Assembly: GCA_963930775.1 (NCBI GenBank)
Contig: OZ005689.1
Span: 36,348,694 to 36,412,693, forward strand
DNA: 64,000 nucleotides
Direction: 5' to 3'
Source: Cliona cf. orientalis
Taxonomy: Eukaryota > Porifera > Demospongiae > Clionaida > Clionaidae
Both the position numbers and the translations under genes were made by a program. This document shows, one piece after another, positions 36,301-53,896 of this stretch. The notes under the pieces were generated by a model. It made no database searches, was not told where the DNA came from, and saw only the letters and a program-made list of their open reading frames with translations. Position 1 is the stretch's first letter. Each line of letters begins with the position of its first letter.

Positions 36301-37601
36301 ATGGCTAGCGAACATGCATGTAAGGTACTGTGTGCACTAGGCAGTTGAGCAGCATGCATTAGTTAGCATCTGTACCACTGTTTCCATACACTGGCTCAGG
36401 CCAAGTATCACTGATTATTGGTTTCTTTCAAGTGGGGTGGAGGTGGAGTGGGGATGTCTATAATATTATGATGTTGTGAATATATATATACCCGAGTTAT
36501 CACTTACCATAGTTATTGCTTGGAAGTGTGTATCAGCTTAGTTACAACTGTTATTAGCTAGAAAATAATTTTATTTTGTATACATGTACATACCAGTAGA
36601 CTCAGACATACTGTACACTTTGACACTGATAGTTTTCTAAGGAAGCGTTTATGTTTACATGACATTATAACTGTGCAACTGTCACCTGTCACGGCAACTT
36701 TACATCCAATGAATATATCCAATGTTAGCTTACTTCTTCTTCCAATACTCTATTTCTCTATTTTATTAGAATGATGTGTGTGCATCTAAAGAGTGCAGTT
36801 GGAGCAGTCTTTGTGGACATCCGAAGTACTGATGGCTCTGACCGAGTCTGTCACGGATCCCTGATTCCACAGCTACTATTGCTGCTAAAGCATAAAGATT
36901 ATGATTTGTGTTATTATGTACCATTGTGTTGTTGGATAAAGGATTCTTTTGTTTATATGAGCACGCTATACTAGCAAGAATAGACTTTGTAGTGTGGCTA
37001 TTGTGCAATTGCATGTACGCAGTGAGAGCATGCGGGTGGCTAAAAATTATTCAAGTTTGAGCGATGATAACATGGAAACGGCAACTGCAAAATACTTCTG
37101 AGGCTGTTTTCACATAGATCTATCATATAACTAGTAGTAACGTGAATCTGAGTCCAAAAAAACGGTCAGGTATGCTGTTCGGTAGCGAAACTTGGTGGTC
37201 ATCTTGGAGCGGTGGAAAAAGTAGGTCCAACAAAGCGGTCTGTAAGTCGGCTTTGGTGGCACCTATGAAGTTGAAACAAGCGGGGACGGTCATTTTATGG
37301 ACAAAACTATAATATGAAGTTTGTTCTGAGTTTACAGCATGTTCAGGTCTCGAGATATAACTTGAAAAAGAACCACGATTTTTTGGGGGGTTCTGGCTTC
37401 CATCCTGCAAGGTCAACCGCAAACTTCCTGTCTGTAAATAAATTGGCCTGCGCGCGTAACGACTGGACAATAAAATTAATTTGTTTATTAAATATTTCTA
37501 ACACCTATGTTAAACTTACTTGGTGCTGCTGTATCGTCATATCCGAGTCTTCCTACACCGCTAGTATCTCGGCCGCTCTCCGTCCATTCGCCTGACGCCA
37601 T
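26374..37601 (-). CDS. TIMM23: Mitochondrial inner-membrane translocase subunit Tim23
   Basis: Five minus-strand exons, all in phase: 37520-37601, 28864-28931, 27845-28076, 27211-27321, 26374-26489 (609 nt, 202 aa; human 209). The N-terminal third is hydrophilic with the conserved LSPYALDPNYL, then GPEFIFP, then the Tim17/22/23 domain: FDRVGTCYMVGLGVGGVWG (TM1), a TRRGPFLANTSAVLG segment (TM2), GKKDIGNSLAAAAITGALFK (TM3) and a last helix after AGPRAMLVASG. Tim23 forms the presequence-import channel with Tim17 and Tim50. The distant first exon (MASGEWTESG...) was chosen because it is open from an ATG, ends in GTAAGT and completes the split Ser codon. It implies an ~8.6-kb intron containing a whole transposon. 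Exons 2-5 are certain; exon 1 is likely. Confidence 0.85.
27331..27400 (+). repeat. (GA)n, (G)n and (GGGA)n tract
   Basis: Microsatellite directly next to the start of Tim23 exon 4 (acceptor at 27322). On the transcript strand it provides the CT-rich acceptor region. Confidence 0.9.
27469..27650. mobile_element. MITE, tacttaatcta/gattaactacggta family, copy 1
   Basis: Left end tacttaatctac and right end gattaactacggta are partly inverted. The centre has tggtaaaggtcgtca (27532-27546). It lies in a Tim23 intron, followed by an unassigned ~120-bp palindromic stretch around 27690-27830 that also carries ggtcgtc in both orientations. Confidence 0.65.
28126..28337. mobile_element. MITE, tttcttctaaaaattcgg family, copy 1
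   Basis: Ends taccgtatttcttctaaaaa and tttttagaagaaatacggta are perfect inverted repeats. Internal caaaggtcgtcacg is present. A sister copy is at 39896-40118. It lies in a Tim23 intron. Confidence 0.85.
28696..28830. mobile_element. MITE, gcaagctaaaa family, copy 3
   Basis: Ends taccgtgtttatgttaat and attggcataaatacg are imperfectly inverted. The centre is tggtagaggtcgtca (28746-28760). The right end is ~35 bp from Tim23 exon 2. Confidence 0.7.
29226..29373. mobile_element. Small TIR element, agttagagac type
   Basis: Outer ends ttagagactgagtccaaggtctctacg and its imperfect complement ending in ggtctctaactg fold over ~148 bp. It lies in Tim23 intron 1. Confidence 0.65.
29571..29993. mobile_element. 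TIR element with 36-bp perfect ends
   Basis: The left end (aattgaaggggtcagtgg) and right end (ccactgaccccttcaatt) match over 36 bp. The body is 423 bp and has no ORF with a domain. A second inverted element follows directly (about 30002-30238; aaagggggagagagcatgta against tacatgccctctccccctt). Both lie in Tim23 intron 1. Confidence 0.8.
30534..31011. mobile_element. tacttaatcta-family MITE split by a second repeat
   Basis: The left half (cgtacttaatctaacac, with tggtagaggtcgtca at 30601-30615) and right half (catcaaattggatcatgcg to attagctacggta) match the copies at 27469 and 41677. About 290 bp of an unrelated repeat (ggcgtaggaaacgaggaggc at its left end, ccccccccttcagcatcttc at its right) is inserted between them. 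Confidence 0.6.
32917..34380 (+). CDS. Transposon accessory protein, PB1-like and SHOCT-like ends
   Basis: Two exons: 32917-33186 and 33586-34380, phase 0 at the join, 354 aa. Residues ~1-90 are Ser/Tyr/Pro-rich and disordered (PPYPNPYYFG, VPPPPPF). After the intron, a ubiquitin-fold or PB1-like segment (NYNVKIINPKKK, SDLRRYVKENLG, then a basic/acidic strand set ending VLLWLYG) covers about residues 100-190. A basic linker with RKRPRTD may be an NLS. A middle motif reads CWAHMINSGKCSSYEEPPN. The C-terminus (LSKWHVLLESGAITQVQYEE) resembles a SHOCT-type oligomerisation helix pair. It lies wholly within the transposon TIRs and faces the transposase, so it is probably an element-encoded partner, for example for DNA binding or regulation; function unknown. 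The intron holds a C23 run. Confidence 0.75.
33480..33502 (+). repeat. (C)23 homopolymer
   Basis: In the intron of the accessory gene, ~80 bp before the acceptor. Confidence 0.95.
34532..35536 (-). CDS. Tc1/mariner-type DDE transposase
   Basis: Single exon, 334 aa, no internal stop. The N-terminus has a helix-turn-helix (PFHKIAKNLNIATSTAHRIF, about residues 34-52) and a second DNA-binding helical part reaching KRYGFTRKKVRQI. The catalytic domain shows D160 (MFVWIDETGSD), D247 (IINMDNCSVHH) and E282 (YSPDLNPAEEAF), i.e. DD34E spacing as in Tc1. Such enzymes cut and paste elements with TA target duplication, which fits the flanks seen. An alternative start is at residues 4-5 (MM). It is encoded convergently with the accessory gene, with 151 bp between stop codons. 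Confidence 0.95.
   Translation of the reverse strand: MNLMMSAEPARKKAYSTDLRWRIVYQRLGMELPFHKIAKNLNIATSTAHRIFKGFENDGEVQAAKQGMRPEMRALDEHSELLIIGLILENPTLYLDELVQEVSELTSVLVSPATICRLLKRYGFTRKKVRQIAAQRCYTLRGAFMAQSTMFTRDMFVWIDETGSDARDHMRKFGYALKGMTPTAHRLLARGQRVNAIAALASSGVVAVDLVLETVSGSDFFDFLRGSLIPNMMPFNGSNPHSIINMDNCSVHHITEVRHLLQQVGILVLYLPPYSPDLNPAEEAFSFVKSYLKRHDLLLQSGAPLPVVVQAAFNSITKEQCNSWITDSGYPLLN
35683..37519. other. Rest of Tim23 intron 1, no gene seen
   Basis: A block around 36145-36185 (aaaaatctactcttttgctg) is the inverted counterpart of 32085-32120, so a dispersed repeat flanks the transposon on both sides. 37123-37470 looks like unassigned repetitive DNA. Open frames here are short and have no domain. 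Confidence 0.5.
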
Positions 37602-37812
37602 TACTCACCAGCTACATGTAGCTACGTAGCTTGGCAAAGATCACTGAGTACTCGAGTAACATGTGAGCTGTGCGCTATTTAGAACACAAACTATCAATTA
37701 TCCGAATGCTACGCAAAATTAGAATTAACGTCTGGTTCCTGTCGTCTCCAATATTCCGAATTATCCGTAATTTTGAAACATTGCGTTCCTCTAGCTCTAT
37801 ATAGGCCTAGTC
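37602..37812. promoter_or_regulatory. Head-to-head promoter of Tim23 and DNAJB12/14
   Basis: 211 bp separate the proposed Tim23 ATG (minus, 37601) and the DNAJB12/14 ATG (plus, 37813). The segment has aattatccg repeats but no clear TATA box at either side. Confidence 0.5.
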
Positions 37813-44187
<6,375 letters not shown>

Positions 44188-47100
44188 CTTTTAGCAATCA
44201 TTAATAATAATTATTATTTATTGTATTGTGCAAAATTATGTACGTATGTTAACATTATCTGCACTAATTAACACTACTGAAATATTGGTGATACTGATTA
44301 ATTTAGTGGGTGGGTACTAAAATTAAATTTTTACAAAAATTTAATTAAATTTTAATCATTAAAATTAATTTTACATTGGGTGGGTCCTGCTACCACCAAT
44401 CAGCACTGTAAGAGAAGAAAACAAAGAACTAATAATATAATGATTATGTCATGTAAAATTATCTGAGAAGCACTGCTGTACGTCGTACACTATATATAGG
44501 CTCAGCATTTGCACTCATGTACATGCAATACCACTTCCATTGTGTATTGAATAGATCCCAGCCACTACATCTGGTGGCCTGATTCTCTAATAGATCTACA
44601 ATAATAATAAATTGTTTATCCAGTGAGCTATTTTTTTTTCTGTTGTGAGGTGATATAATAATATTATTATTGAGTGTTTTTAATTTGTTGTGGGTGTATC
44701 CATGTCTAATAATCAAAAAAAGATCAAGCACTGAAATATAACAAGAAATGATTATTTCTCCTAGTTTCAGCTATAGCTACAATGTATACCTACTCCTATA
44801 CAAATTATGAGTTAATGACAGGGATCTTTTTTATTTATCCCCCTCCATACATTATCTAGGTCAATGTAAAGCCCATGACCGAAGTGAAGTGCAAGTATCA
44901 TAATATTATGACCCAAACCCTTCCGATAGCCGGCAAAATGCCTATAAAAACTTTGATTGCTAGGCAACTATCAACAAAATTAATATGCATACATAACTTG
45001 AGTATATTATGCATTATACATAGCATTGCACGTAAATAATGCAATTAAGAGATTTGGATAAGAGTATTGAGCTCCCATACATATCAATAATCTGAAGAAT
45101 ATTAGTATTCCATCAAGTGAAAATTAATGAGCAAGGTAGCAATCACTGGTAGAGCTGTTTATCTGACCTGCTGTGAGAAATGTAGATCATTAAAATTAAA
45201 ATTCATGTTGGTGAAGACGGTAGACTGTGTGATAAACTAAATGTCTAACTTAAATTTCTACAAAATTAATGTAGTATAATTATAGTGAATATAGAATGTA
45301 TTTGTGTATAGGCACAAATACGGAGCGGACTGCGCTCCTGTAACAGTATATCATACAGGTGTCATACTACTGACAAACGAAAAGTTTTTTTTTTCTCATT
45401 TCTGGTGAAATAGTATTATAATAGTAAACACAGATGTGTATACATGTGAGTCAGTATCACACAACATGCTTATCAGGCAGTGGTGCATCATCATGTCAGG
45501 TCCCTTGCTAGCTTGTCTAAACTGTAATGTATTAATTAACCATCACTGGAATCTGTCTATAGCTATAATATGCACACGTCGCCTGTTAATCGTAGACAGA
45601 TGGCTGCATACAGGAGGTATGCTACCAAGCATGGACCAAGCATACTCTTTCAGTATAATAATACGACTAAGAATATTAATAGCAAAGGGATTCTGGAACA
45701 CTTCTTTCTATCATGCAGGATCTGAGTTTCCTTGCACCCAATCCATGCACCTGTGCACTGCTCCTGTGTTTAGTTATTATAGCTTGTTACAGTAGCTATG
45801 CATGTTTCACTACACTGTCACAGCCAGTAATGTAACAAGCACAATGTGACAGTCATGACATTTTATGTGTATATATAATAATTACTCACTCCATACATAT
45901 TAATATGAGGTGAATGATCGAATGTACCCCATGCATGCAATTACTGCATGTCAAATAATTATTTTGTTGGTAGTTAACCTCTGTTCATCATTGGCCTATT
46001 TTATGATGATCCCCCCCATCCCATAGCCAGCAAATTACCTGCAAAAACTTTGGTTGCTAGGCAACTACCAACAAGTATGGTTATGATATTGATTGTCTAC
46101 ATGGATATGTTATTACACTATTCACCTGATTAATGAAGTACACTTCGGCCAGCATTATGTATTATCCACCTGCTTGTGCAGTTATTTTCGATAGTTTGCA
46201 TCCAGGTAAACAACTACCTACCTAGCTAACAGTGCATGGAAACAGTGCATGGACACTTATACTAGTGAGACTTGAGCTTTTTTTGAGTTTGGCCATCAGG
46301 AAGCTCAAATATCAATTTCATTTGTCATGCACTTTTGAATACTGCAGATAAAGGGTATGCTGAAAAAGAAGGTATACAGAATGTGTCTATATAGAGTGTT
46401 TATCTTATTCTTTTTTCCTTGCATATTTTATATATTGTTCAAATTTATTGTAAGGGCTGGTGGGTATTCCCAGCCAAACTGTTACCACAAAAAGGATTCA
46501 TCACTCACTGCTCTACATAGTAATTGATTATAATCAGTGTAGCCGTATTTGGCTTGACCATGGAGGAACCATTGCTATAGGAGGCTGGAGTCAACATCTA
46601 ATAGCCACTGCAAAAACTATTACTAAGCAACCTAGTTCATATTTTTATTGTTTTCTTTCCTCTGATTAGTTTTGAGTTAATATTCCTAGCTAACATATAA
46701 ATCTTATTATAATATGATTAATTTGTAAATCTACCACAATGTATGTTTTGTAAATTAGCAACAATAATTATTATCTCTTGTAGATTTTACGTTTATACCT
46801 TCTCCATATCTGTTGTATTGAAAGTCTGAGTATGTGTGTACATGATCATAATTATTATATATGTACGTTTGTGACTGAATTATATATAGCTAGATTATAA
46901 TATTATTATTGTGTGCCTAATAGCTGTGTACCATCATGAGCCTAGTAGGTAAAAGCTCATAGAGTTGGGAATAAAAATACAATTGATAACAATAAAGTTG
47001 ATAACAGTAACAACACGGAGCTGCAGTATGTACCTTCCATCATAATATTCAGTCAGAAGTTAATGTGAATTATTTACTACCAACATGTGCACCGCATATC

Positions 47101-48637
47101 AAGATATTGCGTACTTTATTAACTTGAAAACAAGTTCCATGCCATACATAGAGTTACTAGCTATATATTATATTGAACACAATTTGAGGCACAACGCTGT
47201 GGTAATGGTATAAGTAGTGGCATACTAAGTCTCTAATCATGCTACGTATACTAAAGTTGTAGCTAATTAAAAACTTAATCTTTATTGGGATAGCATTTCA
47301 ACATTAGTGTTGATCCTAATCATTATGATAATAAGTATACATTTCTAGGGTATACCTGATTAAATATTATTGGAGAAATCACTTGGCCATAAGAAACAGA
47401 ATTTTAATTGGGGATAGCATTTCAACATTAATGTTGATCCTTATCATAATATTATTATGAGAATATGTACCCTAGTATCCCCCTAACAACCCCAACTCTC
47501 AACCAAACCTTCTGCCCATGATTCTTTATGCATGGGTCTAGTGCAGTAGCTAGCCATACAGAATGCATCCCAGGCAGCACTGCATGATACTGCACAAGTG
47601 AGTAACCACAAAAATTAATGATTAATAATAATGTAGGCAAAGCCCCAATAGTGCATGGGGGGTTTTGTAGGGTCAACTACAACATCATAGGTCAGTTCAT
47701 ATAAACGTTTACACTGACCTTGCAAAATAAAACGAAAATCAGTCCAGACAGGAAATAGTATAGCTATGTCTTTATCATGTGAGAGTATGAGTAACCACAA
47801 GTATGGGGTGTGACGAGGAATGACAATTCAGCATAACCAGTGGTTAGCATAATAATTAGCCCTTATCACGATTATAGCCTAGCAACAATAATATTATTAT
47901 TGCCTTGTCATCATGTGAGTCTCAGAGAGACAATATTCATGGCTAGAAGTGCAGTGCCCCATGGTGATTGATGTTGAAGCTTCGGGGTCTGTCATAGCCT
48001 CATCCCCAGATTTGACGAGCTTACTGAGTTGTACCCTCACATTAAATAATTTTTGTATGGAGCAAAGAGAAGGCCTATAGGGATGAGGCTATAGCTAGGG
48101 CTGTCACTATCAACTGTAAACAGTTGTGGCTTCTGCCACGTAATTGTTTTGTTTTGTGGTACACAGCATGAAATAATAATAATACACAATGCTATACAAA
48201 AATTTCAGCTATCATCGTATTATTGTTGTTATTATCACATCATACTCCCCCATTCCCTTACATTATAATGTAGCTGACCCATAGGTACCCCATCTGACAT
48301 CCATACTCTATCAGCTATAGTGTCACACTCACACAATCACCCCCCATCCCCGTTACAAAATGCATAGTTATATTATACAGTAACTATGGTTGTTGAATGG
48401 ACTGACTAATCAGATTACTTGAATTAAAGAGGGGTTGATAAATCACTTATCAACACCAAAACAGAGGTTGACAAAAATTAAAAATCCCATTATCATTAAC
48501 TGATTTTTCAAGGCAATGTGAGTCAAACAAATTAAAAGTGCATGGTAGCTAGCTACCAAAAAAAGTTATAGCGGCTGTTTGTCTATCATGGTATAATGAA
48601 TATTTACAATAATTAGTGCACCTGAATAGTTATAAAG
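44188..48637. other. 4.4-kb AT-rich region with no gene seen
   Basis: Two small dispersed repeats were noted. One pair is 44930-44990 and 46020-46080 (sharing ttgctaggcaacta). The other is 47280-47330 and 47400-47450 (gatagcatttcaacatta). Short open frames at 45436-45795 and 47615-47800 have no recognisable domain and no clear splice context. Confidence 0.5.
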
Positions 48638-49750
48638 CTAAGAAGAATTAGACATGGATAACTTTGTGTCCGTCATCTTCACTCCACTCATACTTGTGTC
48701 GAGATCACCGTTGGAAAATGAGTTCGCAGATTTCTCTCCCATTTTCATTCTGTAGGACTTTCGGATAGAACGAAGCTTCCGTCTGTAGTTGTAGCCAGCA
48801 CTGCGGCAAGCCAAGCAGAAGATCAGTTCAAGCAAAGAGAGCAGCCGCATGCGAATTGGCTTGAAGTAGAAGAGGATGAGAATGGGGGTGGGTATGAGGG
48901 AGAAGTGAGTGATGATGTTGGATAGCCTCAGGAGGGCCTCGTCCACCTCAGGATTGCTGTCCATGGGAGAGAGAGTGGAGATAAGAACAGGTATAATGAG
49001 CCCAATGACACTGAGACCGTTGCCAAGGATGAGAAAGAGTGCAAATTTTACCAAAATTTTTTTCTTGTTCACATCTTCTGTCGTGATGTTTCTCTTCAAG
49101 TAGCAGTATGTCAGTATTGGCATGACGATGGTTAGGACGAAAGGAACGATACCGAAAACGATTAGGTCCACTCCGATGATGCTGAATGTGGCCACCTCGT
49201 CAATGGGAAACGGCCGACAAGACACTCCATCGTCCCAGGCCACTCCAACAATGCTCGGTATGACGACGACAACATTGAAGAGTATGAGAAAGAGCCACAG
49301 TAGAAGAGAAGAAATGACTAGGACGACTGGCTTCATCATCTTGGTTCCAAACCTGACCACAACAAAGATGGTGACCGCAAATTGAGCCATGAACACAATC
49401 CTTGCAGCTGCACCAAGCCCGATGGTATACACTATGAAGTAGCACGGCTCGGGCGGTGGGCTCTGTGGATTTCGAGCAAAGGTGAGGTGCACAGCTGCCA
49501 CATGATCCGAAGTATAGCCCACCATAATGAACAGGCAGGCCAGGGGAATGTTGATCAGCACGATTCGAACTATTGGAGTTATTCCCTTCTCAAAGCAGGC
49601 AACCACAAGGATGACCAAGTCCAGGATTATAATGGGACAGAGCAAGAGAAGAAACAGTAGCAGTTTGTATGCAATGTATCCCATCCCTCTGTCCACGAAG
49701 GTGCTGTTGAGGGTTTCCACAGTGACGACCTCTGTGCTGAATTCTTCCAT
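48638..49750 (-). CDS. Seven-transmembrane receptor, class A-like
   Basis: Single exon, 370 aa from the chosen ATG at 49750 (MEEFSTEVVT, followed by an NST glycosylation site). The frame stays open 40 codons upstream, but that part lies in an AT-rich tactgaaaa repeat. Seven hydrophobic helices are clear: TM1 around LLLFLLLLCPIIILDL, TM3 preceded by CYFIVYT, TM4 in KPVVLVISSLLLWLFLILF, TM6 in FALFLILGNGLSVIGLI, TM7 in SLIPTPILILFYFKP. A Cys at the top of TM3 and one in loop 2 (DDGVSCRP) could form the usual disulfide. The DRY position reads VVRFG and the NPxxY position reads TPILILFYF, so it is divergent. The C-terminal tail is basic then Ser-rich, suitable for phosphorylation. Ligand unknown; intronless as in many lineage-expanded receptors. 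Confidence 0.85.
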   Translation of the reverse strand: MEEFSTEVVTVETLNSTFVDRGMGYIAYKLLLFLLLLCPIIILDLVILVVACFEKGITPIVRIVLINIPLACLFIMVGYTSDHVAAVHLTFARNPQSPPPEPCYFIVYTIGLGAAARIVFMAQFAVTIFVVVRFGTKMMKPVVLVISSLLLWLFLILFNVVVVIPSIVGVAWDDGVSCRPFPIDEVATFSIIGVDLIVFGIVPFVLTIVMPILTYCYLKRNITTEDVNKKKILVKFALFLILGNGLSVIGLIIPVLISTLSPMDSNPEVDEALLRLSNIITHFSLIPTPILILFYFKPIRMRLLSLLELIFCLACRSAGYNYRRKLRSIRKSYRMKMGEKSANSFSNGDLDTSMSGVKMTDTKLSMSNSS

Positions 49751-52700
49751 CTTTACGGTCTTATGATACTGTCTGCGTGCGTAAAGAACGTAATAATACA
49801 GCGCCTCCAAGTATACAGATTTGTCAGTATTTTTACTGAATTTTGACCATAAATACTGATAAAATTTCAAAAATATACTGAAAAGTAGCTGGGAGAATTA
49901 AGTATATAGAGCCCTTTGTAAAATACTGAAAATTCATGTAAAATACTGAAAAATGGGAATATTTATACTGAAAGACAGGAGAGAAGCTTAGAGGCACTGA
50001 TAATATAGCGTATCGGCCGACTTGTGTTATCGGCAGAGTGGACATTGATTATCGACCACTATAATATTTTACGGACATTTACGCGTTTAGCTTTACGGAA
50101 AAATTTACAAAGGTGATGTGGAGCTCCATTTATGCTCAAAGACTGGATCAGAGGTTTTAGACTCGTTTGAAGCTACCAGGTAGGCTTAACTTACTTCTAC
50201 AACGTAAATGCAAGGGAGAGAAGGGTATAGAATGGTGTTGAACCAATCTGAATGGGCCTGACATCATACCTACCAACCATCCAGCTTAAAGTTTCTGCTT
50301 GATTTCAAGCAAAAATATGGTACCCATCCCTCACAAAAATCACTAAATCCCTCATTTTTTGTGAGAATCTGGCCCATATATGCTAATACATTTTGGAGAA
50401 GCTAGTAGCATTTTCAAGCAAAAATGCCCCAAATCAAGCACATTTTATACAAATTTCAAGCACAAGACTATCCGCAGGTTGGCAGGTAGCTATGTGACAT
50501 GGCGTACTGAATGGTGGTGGATCGTAAGGGCTCAGTGGAAGCTAGCTACATTGCCTAATCTGATATTAGACACTTTATTTACTTTTATCCAGATCAGAAG
50601 AAAGGAGACAGGTCTCATATGAACTCCAGAAAGCAGCCCCGAAGTTAATATTAGCATTTATATCATGTCATTATCAATCATAAAATGCAGTGATGATTTA
50701 TACTCTTAGCTAGCTCGTTTTCACTGTATCTCGGTGATGGCATCATGCAGTGCATAAGAACGAGTTGGTTGTAATTGGTAAAGGATAATCACACCTGCTG
50801 GTTTCAGTACTGTTGACCAGGACTGGCAATTTTGAACAGATAAGTGTCGAAAGACAAAAACGCTCTATTTAGGCGATAATAATTGTAGTGTATGTGTATG
50901 TACAGCCGATATAAATACCTGGTGGTTATCGATGAGCCGATGGTCAAGGTTTTACGCTAACACGATCACCTTGGCCCTTCCAGTCCCAGACCGTATAATA
51001 CCTCAAGGAGTTGTAGCCTGGCTGCAGCTACAGCCCACAAAGTATACGAGTCACACCCACGAAGGAGATCAAGTTGTCAAAAACAAATTTAGCGCGATTG
51101 TAGCTAGTCTCCGAAACTGAAAGGTAGCGCAATGAATCTGGTATGCAAATAGCTACCTAGATTGTAGATTTTCCTTCCTGTCGAGACGGCTTCGTCAGTA
51201 CTAGGGGAAACTGCAACCGTTATCAAGGTTCTCGTTATCAGGTTGTAGAATAGTTGTCCTTCCTGTTGAGACGGCTTCGTCAGTACGGAAACTGCAACAA
51301 TATCAAGGTTCTCGTTATCAGGTTGTGGGATAGTAATCTACTTACAGATCATGAGAGTACTAGTGTGCCATATGCAACGCCCATAATTAATTCGGGGCGA
51401 GCCTGAGCGAGCCCCGAATACACGAGAGACAGGAAGCGGTTTTATATGTGTTTGTGGGGTGATCATTTCAGTGAAGAGAGAGTTAAATTTTGAACGCGTA
51501 CGGTAATGGTCGTCATGCGCATGCGCATACGCCCGCACTGCACTATCGATCTCTGATCCATCTGAGAGCGTAGGCAAGGCATAAAACTGGAAAGGTGAGT
51601 GCTGTACCACTCTAGCAAGGCTCAAGTCCACGATTAACATCACTGGTAGACTCCACTTTCCTGATCATGAAGATGACTGCATGGCTCGGAGACTTATCCC
51701 CTCAGGGCCTGTACGTGCCGGGTCTCATAGTCATGGCATGTAGACTACTAAATGTAGTATAGGTAATCAACATATTGGACTATAGCTATTATACTAGCAA
51801 TCTGTGATACTTTCACTGTCATGGTATATAGCTTCTCAGGTCTATAGCTAGCTACTGGGGTACCAACCCCATGTGCGCATGCATGCCTGTAGCTTTCAAA
51901 GAAATCTTGTTACTTTTGCGAAGGCTCGCCCCGCACAGATGATTTTCATCAGCACTAGTATTATTATTATGGATTTTCTTACTTTTTGTAGTTATCATAT
52001 TATATTATTATACTATACATAGCTACAATGGTTGTGTCAATTATACTGCTTACTCAGTAGAAGTTGCTATTGCACTTGGTTAATGACAGAGTTTGGAGAA
52101 GCATTGAGGAAAACAGTGCCGTTATTGAGATTTATGAGGTATGCTATATATCTTTGGAACTCAGGAAATTTTTCCAAAAATAGCCAGCTATCAGTTGTTC
52201 GTAGTCTGCTTGAGAGATTTAGTGAATCAAAGCTTCTCTTTATTCACAGGAATACATTCAGCTAATACTAGGCTGTTTCTAACTACGATGTGTGTTCAAA
52301 TTAGAGCCATATTTTTTGGTTTGAGGAGATTGCTCGATCTTCCCTCTCCATCTCTCTTAGTTTCGGCTCAAGCTCCTACACAGGTAGTTTAATTTGTGGT
52401 TCTTGCTTGGGTAATAGATACTAATTCGCATAGCAAGTCTATAGCTACGCTTGTTCTTGATACACTAGCTAACAGTGGCAGAATAGAATAATAAGGCAAG
52501 AATATTATTATTATAGTATTCTATTCCACCAGTGTCAATAATTGGTGTAGCTAATAAGAACGAGCGTACTTGCTATGCGAATTAGTACAGGTAATTTTGT
52601 CTCGCCAATAAGCGCCCCCTCCCCCCTTTACTGACTGTAAAAATTCAATTGTAGAGAAGACAAAAAAGCAGTATCTAGCTACAGATAGCTCACTAGCTGT

Positions 52701-53003
52701 TGTGTCACATTAATACCCCTTACTTAGTCGGTTTGCCCATCAAACAGCGAGGTCATGCCACGCACCTGGCAAAGATTGGTGAGTAATGGTTGTCACACAG
52801 AAATAATATTATTATTGATCACAATCCCATGAATCATAGTAGCCCCCTCCCCGATTTCAACTAGATGCAGAAAGGGGGCGTAATCGCAGGATTCAGTAAT
52901 TAATAGTAAGTGCACGCACTACATGCATTGCTCCTATTGATGGTGTGGCCACAGCATGTATTAAGTGATCACGTACTTACACTTTTCAATCATTTGCTGT
53001 TAA
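49751..53003. other. Repeat-rich region without a supported gene
   Basis: 49833-49980 has tactgaaaa-type repeats. 51171-51334 holds two tandem ~80-bp units sharing gagacggcttcgtcagta and tatcaaggttctcgttatca. 51393 and 51922 carry ggggcgagcc in opposite orientation. 52421-52586 is a foldback. Around 52150-52400 lies a repeat also found near 61440-61800 and 62630-62790. Confidence 0.5.
52421..52590. repeat. Foldback element, gcatagcaag type, copy 1
   Basis: Ends actaattcgcatagcaagt and acttgctatgcgaattagt are perfect inverted repeats over ~170 bp; the centre includes attctattcca-type blocks. Copy 2 is at 58416-58590. Confidence 0.8.
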
Positions 53004-53306
53004 TTAAATTTTTTGACCACGACATTGACCACCATCACCATCTGGATACCAGATGTAGCAGAGCTGGACATAACGGAGCCACTCAGGTGCATCAGTAGGA
53101 ATAGACAGCATCCATGACATTCTACAACCACCGCTTCGATTATCTGTGTCGTCTTGATATTCAGCAGTATAAGATCCCACGGAAGCACACAGCAGTTGAG
53201 CTGCACCCCCTCCACACTGTCCACCATCACCATCTGCATACCACCAATAACAAATCTGCACATTATCCTTGAACCACTGTTCAGCATCAGGCAGTGAACT
53301 GAGCAA
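53004..53306 (-). CDS. Cys/Trp-rich DGDGGQC-repeat protein fragment
   Basis: A 100-codon open segment starts right after an acceptor-like ttgctcag. It encodes one full and one partial copy of an unrecognised repeat: W-F, then CYWWYADGDGGQCGG, LLCASVGSYTAEYQDDTDNR, GGCRMSW; the next copy has CYIWYPDGDGGQC and then stops. Conserved Cys pairs, aromatic residues and a DxDGG turn suggest a secreted disulfide-bonded, possibly Ca-binding domain. No signal peptide or neighbouring exons were found, so this is a partial or degenerate gene. A decayed paralogue lies at 60118-60560. Confidence 0.4.
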   Translation of the reverse strand: MLSSLPDAEQWFKDNVQICYWWYADGDGGQCGGGAAQLLCASVGSYTAEYQDDTDNRSGGCRMSWMLSIPTDAPEWLRYVQLCYIWYPDGDGGQCRGQKI

Positions 53307-53896
53307 TTACATGACATGAAATATCATTAAATTTTATATAAGACCACACAGAATAGCAGGGTCGGCAGATGATAATTTAACCAAAGAACTTTAATTACAA
53401 GTGTTGGTGTTTCTACGTATATTATTCCAGCTGTCCGGTAGCTTAAAAATCCACATTTTTAAGACAGTCCTATGTATATATTAAAAGTTTTAACCGGTAT
53501 AGGCACAAGATTCATATACCCAAGCTAAAAATACGTAGTATGAATGATAATAGACAGCAGGATACAGTCACTGTTACATTGCCCCTCTTACCCTTGGGGT
53601 GTATAAACACTTGACATGCACATTGTAATTATTTGTAAGTTCATCAGTTCAGTTGTCCACAGGAGATCGAATCCATTTATTTAGTGAGTATAACAATTTG
53701 GGGAAATTATTAATATCTAAAAAAATAATATTAATTAATTAAATCTCTAAATTTGTATTAACATGCAGAGAGACTTCTATAATAAGGTATATGTATGGTT
53801 CCAAAAAAATAAGGTTACAAATATGTATGTATTTCAAATAAAATAAATTAACCACTCAAATTGTGTGTAGTCATAGGCACTCATTGGTGGATTATC

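Noticed and set aside
45436..45795. 119-aa open frame in the 44-48 kb gap
   Set aside because: No domain, signal peptide, repeated coding signature or flanking exons; composition matches the surrounding noncoding DNA.
53000..53317. 105-aa minus-strand frame rich in Met/Val/Cys
   Set aside because: It is another frame of the DGDGGQC-repeat segment; the 53004-53306 frame has the repeat pattern and Cys conservation.
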